Assembly (NCBI GenBank): GCA_937897085.1 | Contig: CALCOR010000079.1 | Coordinates: 1 to 8,143, forward strand | Source of the DNA: an uncultured euryarchaeote | GTDB lineage: Archaea > Thermoplasmatota > Poseidoniia > Poseidoniales > Thalassarchaeaceae | DNA: 8,143 bases | Direction: 5' to 3' | Shown here: positions 7,901 through 8,143 of the stretch, piece by piece | How positions within the stretch are numbered: the first letter of the stretch is position 1 | Layout: each line of letters opens with the position of its first letter | Position numbers and translations under genes: made by a program | The notes under the pieces: model-generated | Told to the model about the DNA's origin: nothing | Database searches by the model: none | What the model saw: the letters and a program-made list of their open reading frames with translations, nothing else

Positions 7901-8143
7901 TCAGCCGAAGCGTGGAAACTCGGAGATCTGCAACTCTACCTCGTGCTCGATGGCGATGAATCCAACCTCACCACCGTTCCAGTGGGGGAGGTGCGCGACG
8001 CGAAGGGAACTGACACTCTGCTGAAGTCGCTCGCTTCAGGTGACCTTTCGACGGTCGGCTTGGCTGTACTTCTGTTCGTCATTCTGCTGTTCGTCTCGGT
8101 GGTGATGTTCAGGCGCCCAGACGACCTTGAGGATGATCTTCTC
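1901..8143 (+). CDS. Giant secreted, C-terminally membrane-anchored multidomain surface protein (adhesin-like), 3' end cut off by window
   Basis: One frame runs for 2081 codons without a stop and is still open at the window end. In order: signal peptide (residues 1-28); N-terminal beta-rich region (29-123); three diverged jelly-roll modules (about 124-330, 350-478, 529-721); an unrecognised, probably beta-rich region (722-1407) with DVGDDGTPDWEF (934-945) and a Trp/Arg cluster WRFQTRWRWGDE (1233-1244); Ig-like domains (about 1408-1525, 1696-1803, 1804-1915); CARDB-like domain (about 1930-2025); transmembrane helix (about 2051-2070); RRPDDLEDDLL tail. It carries 37 N-x-S/T sequons and only four cysteines. 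I found no HExxH, GxSxG or other catalytic signature, so surface adhesion, ligand binding or an envelope role is inference. ATG 1901 is preferred because it puts a basic n-region directly before the hydrophobic core and has GAGG seven bases upstream. In-frame ATGs at 1865 and 1802 would add an unlikely N-terminus (1865 adds MFVCSRCCRGYA). The C-terminal tail already visible suggests the gene ends soon after the window. Exact family unknown to me. Confidence 0.9.
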   Translation, partial: MSRQRRSALPLFLAALMLFSSVLPLAGAALSNWSGPSVVQVPTPNGGTTLVNGFEIPRNDTVLDAWLEVSEDGMRDIGTGIEWVADKPGGLNFSFGQTLNTTTHHFGRELSLEANHSVGRIDDFETLQRELVGWNMNGTSGIWEVHDMLGIPGVVNGTGRESSGGLIPIGAAHGRYVAATRAASALPNGVHAWLESPDFPVPSVINELNLTFRHWEHMYTPYASNGSADGAWVELSTDQGQTWRYIVPDDGYNNLVDVSAPAPLGAGGPGFRVWASTDATRWTTANFNLDSLQGVANASSLRFRFVVWTDINSTVQRPGWFVDHVNLTNRGADLGTWFHGNLTDEYAQGANASLVFTVNLSNASGPIMLNYAVDFDLEGNTFDNYFVEYLSASGTWTGITQPGGIPGAGMLIGGQVYVDDSRGWKRVGHPLPQSLSGNSSVFLRFRVLTDSFPGSGYGGTAIDPPEGVFIDDLEVVSGTGANQRIHLYYNFTNASQGNPMHAGIGVAVDEWQHHTNLGVDGPSYAWDSFENAPLVPPGWTIDTVRGLGWSFQDWLANATYGPDQPASGTKIAGIGHSTLYQPDTWTHLTSPPLLIPAGSHARISFNSFICAETGWDGGILSVSTDGRTWTPYAQQTHDFYDTLQLLNGQSEIYSLWAFDGHNVKPTCEGQRGSANVNKSWVTKEVDVSQYGGQNIQLRFSFFTDTYVESDGWYLDDVGIYVDWFKTEGTWLSDLIDVHRGGLGSLDIQAVVPEGAYVYGQLIGPSGAIYANGTFPLTPLPGSLPDQVRVKLVLGTTNPEQTPRVQELRIGGVRHFDAHDTTNGWQLSGGLIANRTSGRVTNVGIITESITGPLIYANAPMRTFDITGVGAGVLITLTNERGISFHNSALYNQSVQRVKPLVAYNVDIFLQPGGWLESLRVDGRMLEPALNVTVDVGDDGTPDWEFRGSQGRNQLGWQDGFRAWQSNVPDPLRGWQYSGVGGPVTDYVLIPDRAFVTGGLLAIELSPSDGGSGLVRNLSVAGVNLLSQRNLSGSETVLIPLDGYALQSMNSLQPSWTPNPASSRNWSEVPVTVDFVNNAPQNHALRLSLLGFSYDLTENVTGLGPVVRAAVNASTPVEGMHDVPVSVSGDAGGVKLWGGVIHKPRLVDSYVSVPEMLVPGRDLVIVTRHTHLFGDGNLDRVDLNLTTQDGTRVTFNVTDLAAGGIFGQNGGGGRIDLDANSSVRTITDGYEVEWRFQTRWRWGDEPTLDLSLLSRDFEGVSMNPEGWRIGGGAMAVENDLEIILFEARDERGRLVSDTISPRYPYQVVSGSTLAVSGAVRFEASNGLTPAPDQYVVALALEQDGVETAQLAESGTDGLWIADVQLPSGYGEVNLHVVILRVGPLGVPTLGADDVTTGLVAINLQLDPEPPTLGDLMAHTPTGLRPVDGNVWPPERFLPTSIEVTDAQALGGEVVLRVWRSGLDDADSDGEADESEYLALRQTPPTQMTGTVRMDFPVIDLFGNGEDAPVSFYVTGEDFAGNQILDGGGPGLDADFATLVTQANQPTVLSLPSLALDRYEDESLLIGIDHRFEFKLTDGNGLLSLDNITLHLASGTGDEGTLYLDPLLGTLTTTQGSGVEPIAAHLLDLGEDAWHIQIDFRLRLDSPEAWRQAAQHPSLVIMENGQTLELGSTDLSHLGWTADANLSLEFMSITDMSPPTSAVWDDGIHLQLGDRMSFSGAALHRTTQAPVTLDLDDPLVRCTLDDVEQRPVVWDLPLLSGSEFSDIIEFTVSRWIAPEVVLDCQLWDGDSQLDEVSPISLLVFLDSVAPVLEFNPTSLASVQSDQLTRQLVSLTVHDEGGMGNASLMIYWSFRHHGVELLGMHGESELPLATWSGAQWNYVTYLDFDIDPARLTTGDQLVVWVVGTDLAGHELTGHGSEADPRSPELRVIYFHPVLSDVSSTPEHPLLGDHLLIEARLTNHGNSRGEVEVALWALSDGDRREVMDEQQLELLPQQSLLVTFSAEAWKLGDLQLYLVLDGDESNLTTVPVGEVRDAKGTDTLLKSLASGDLSTVGLAVLLFVILLFVSVVMFRRPDDLEDDLL
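2270..2890 (+). other. Jelly-roll module 1 (cleaved-adhesin / choice-of-anchor J or MAM-like), residues ~124-330
   Basis: The module begins with FE (124-125), then GW (133-134) and W143, the usual opening of choice-of-anchor J domains. It continues with YVAAT (176-180), WLESPDF (193-199), LNLTFRHW (208-215), WVELSTDQGQTW (232-243), LRFRFVVWTD (301-310) and the closing GWFVDHV (319-325). In this fold the STD-G-TW strand and the LRF-F...TD...GW-(I/V/L)-D-D block form the beta-sandwich core. Here the second Asp of the closing pair is replaced by His. Such modules usually bind carbohydrate or protein ligands or mediate adhesion; the ligand here is unknown. Confidence 0.65.
2948..3334 (+). other. 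Jelly-roll module 2, apparently shortened, residues ~350-478
   Basis: The second half of the fold is recognisable: FVEYLSASGTW (386-396), FLRFRVLTD (442-450) and GVFIDDLEVV (467-476) occupy the positions of the STD-G-TW, LRF-F-TD and GW-DD strands of modules 1 and 3. The FE...GW opening is absent; the region before it (NASLVFTVNLSNASG, 351-365) is sequon-rich instead. The closing W is replaced by V468. It is either a shortened copy or a related beta-sandwich that lost the N-terminal strands. Confidence 0.5.
3485..4063 (+). other. Jelly-roll module 3 (choice-of-anchor J-like), residues ~529-721
   Basis: This is the most canonical copy. It has FE (529-530), PPGWT (536-540), W549, IAGIG (571-575), WTHLTSPPLL (585-594), ARISFNSF (601-608), GGILSVSTDGRTW (617-629), IQLRFSFFTD (695-704) and GWYLDDVGIYV (711-721). 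It also holds two of the protein's four cysteines, C610 and C667, which could pair. The order and spacing match the cleaved-adhesin type found in secreted bacterial and archaeal proteins. Confidence 0.7.
4700..4735 (+). other. Asp/Gly-rich loop DVGDDGTPDWEF (residues 934-945), possible calcium site
   Basis: The pattern D-x-G-D-D-G-x-x-D-W resembles calcium-binding loops built on D-x-[DNG]-x-D-G in extracellular proteins. It follows a sequon at N930 and sits at the start of a new beta-rich segment. Metal binding is inferred from residue pattern only. Confidence 0.4.
6122..6475 (+). other. Ig-like domain A, residues ~1408-1525
   Basis: The segment opens with a proline-rich boundary (PPTLGD) and closes with YVTGEDFAGNQI (1511-1522). 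The closing D-x-AGN is typical of the last strands of bacterial/archaeal Ig-like repeats. It contains EVVLRVWRSG (1451-1460), a strand leading into the EF-hand-type loop at 1463-1474. The fold call is by motif and beta alternation; the exact family is not resolved. Confidence 0.45.
6287..6322 (+). other. EF-hand-type calcium-binding loop, residues 1463-1474
   Basis: DADSDGEADESE fits the 12-residue EF-hand loop exactly: Asp at loop positions 1, 3 and 5, Gly at 6, Glu at 7, Asp at 9 and the bidentate Glu at 12. It is a single loop inside a beta-rich extracellular domain, as in excalibur- or dockerin-type solitary sites, not a paired cytoplasmic EF-hand. Calcium binding is inferred from the ligand pattern. 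Confidence 0.6.
6986..7309 (+). other. Beta-sandwich (Ig-like) domain B with putative disulfide C1740-C1782, residues ~1696-1803
   Basis: The domain begins after SPP (1695-1697) and contains alternating strands with C1740 (VRCTLDD) and C1782 (VVLDCQLWD), 42 residues apart. That separation and the strand contexts fit cysteines on facing strands of an Ig-like sandwich. The next domain opens immediately with DSVAPVLEF at 1804. The family is not recognised. Confidence 0.4.
7310..7645 (+). other. Ig-like domain C, residues ~1804-1915
   Basis: The domain opens with DSVAPVLEF (1804-1812), a typical start of Ig-like repeats, and ends with WVVGTDLAGHELTG (1901-1914). That end parallels YVTGEDFAGNQI at the close of domain A. 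The core strand ASLMIYWSF (1843-1851) lies between. The two ends suggest the domains belong to one repeat family that has diverged strongly. Confidence 0.5.
7688..7975 (+). other. CARDB-like domain, residues ~1930-2025
   Basis: The stretch from VLSDVSSTPEHPLLGDHL (1934-1951) through IEARLTNHGNS (1953-1963), an acidic-basic strand (EVEVALWAL, 1966-1974) and LLVTFSAEAW (1997-2006) to LQLYLVLDGD (2010-2019) follows the CARDB pattern: P-x-x-G-D, a strand with an N-x-G, then a V-x-F strand and a final strand near a D-G. CARDB is an Ig-like adhesion-related domain common in archaeal surface proteins and often next to the membrane anchor, as here. Confidence 0.6.
8051..8110 (+). other. C-terminal transmembrane helix, residues ~2051-2070
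   Basis: About 20 uncharged, mostly aliphatic residues (TVGLAVLLFVILLFVSVVMF) are followed at once by Arg2071-Arg2072 and an acidic segment PDDLEDDLL. By the positive-inside rule the helix anchors the protein with the large N-terminal part outside and this tail in the cytoplasm. There is no LPxTG or PGF archaeosortase-type signal just before the helix. Confidence 0.85.

Noticed and set aside
1901..8143. Secreted metalloprotease (immune inhibitor A type) because of the jelly-roll modules
   Set aside because: Those modules accompany M6 peptidases in bacteria, but no HExxH zinc motif or other catalytic signature occurs anywhere in the visible 2081 residues.
1901..8143. Nucleotide-level tandem repeats, CRISPR array or mobile element
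   Set aside because: Module similarity exists only at protein level. I see no repeated DNA units with regular spacers, no terminal inverted repeats and no transposase or integrase.

Overview
The window looks like a piece of an archaeal chromosome, most likely from a marine Thermoplasmata-related euryarchaeote (Marine Group II / Poseidoniales type). The evidence is an archaeal-type elongation factor 1-alpha followed by an archaeal/eukaryotic-type ribosomal protein S10 gene, a GINS-like replication protein with the archaeal Gins51 domain order, and a very large secreted, sequon-rich, membrane-anchored protein of a kind I associate with planktonic euryarchaea. The genus-level placement is inference; the archaeal assignment rests on the two translation genes and is strong.

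Layout. Positions 1-444 (+) are the C-terminal third of aEF-1A; its start lies outside the window. After a 37-base gap with a Shine-Dalgarno-like GAGGTGG comes rpsJ (482-811, +). Only six bases further on ends a convergent gene (818-1759, -) that I read as the GINS subunit Gins51 with an unusually long acidic linker. A 141-base divergent intergenic region (1760-1900) separates it from one uninterrupted open reading frame that starts at 1901 (+) and is still open at the last base (2081 codons, no stop). I checked that frame codon by codon. The other smaller open frames between 1901 and 8143, on both strands, are shadows of it.

The giant protein has a signal peptide (residues 1-28), a sequon-rich N-terminal part with three diverged jelly-roll (cleaved-adhesin / choice-of-anchor J or MAM-like) modules, an unrecognised beta-rich middle part with an Asp/Gly loop, a C-terminal part with Ig-like domains, a textbook EF-hand-type calcium loop and a CARDB-like domain, and finally one transmembrane helix with a short Arg-Arg then acidic cytoplasmic tail. 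No catalytic motif was found, so an adhesive, structural or ligand-binding role at the cell surface is inferred. The other three genes are core information-processing genes (translation elongation, small ribosomal subunit, replicative helicase accessory factor); nothing links them functionally to the surface protein beyond adjacency. I saw no tRNA, rRNA, CRISPR array, insertion sequence or integrase.
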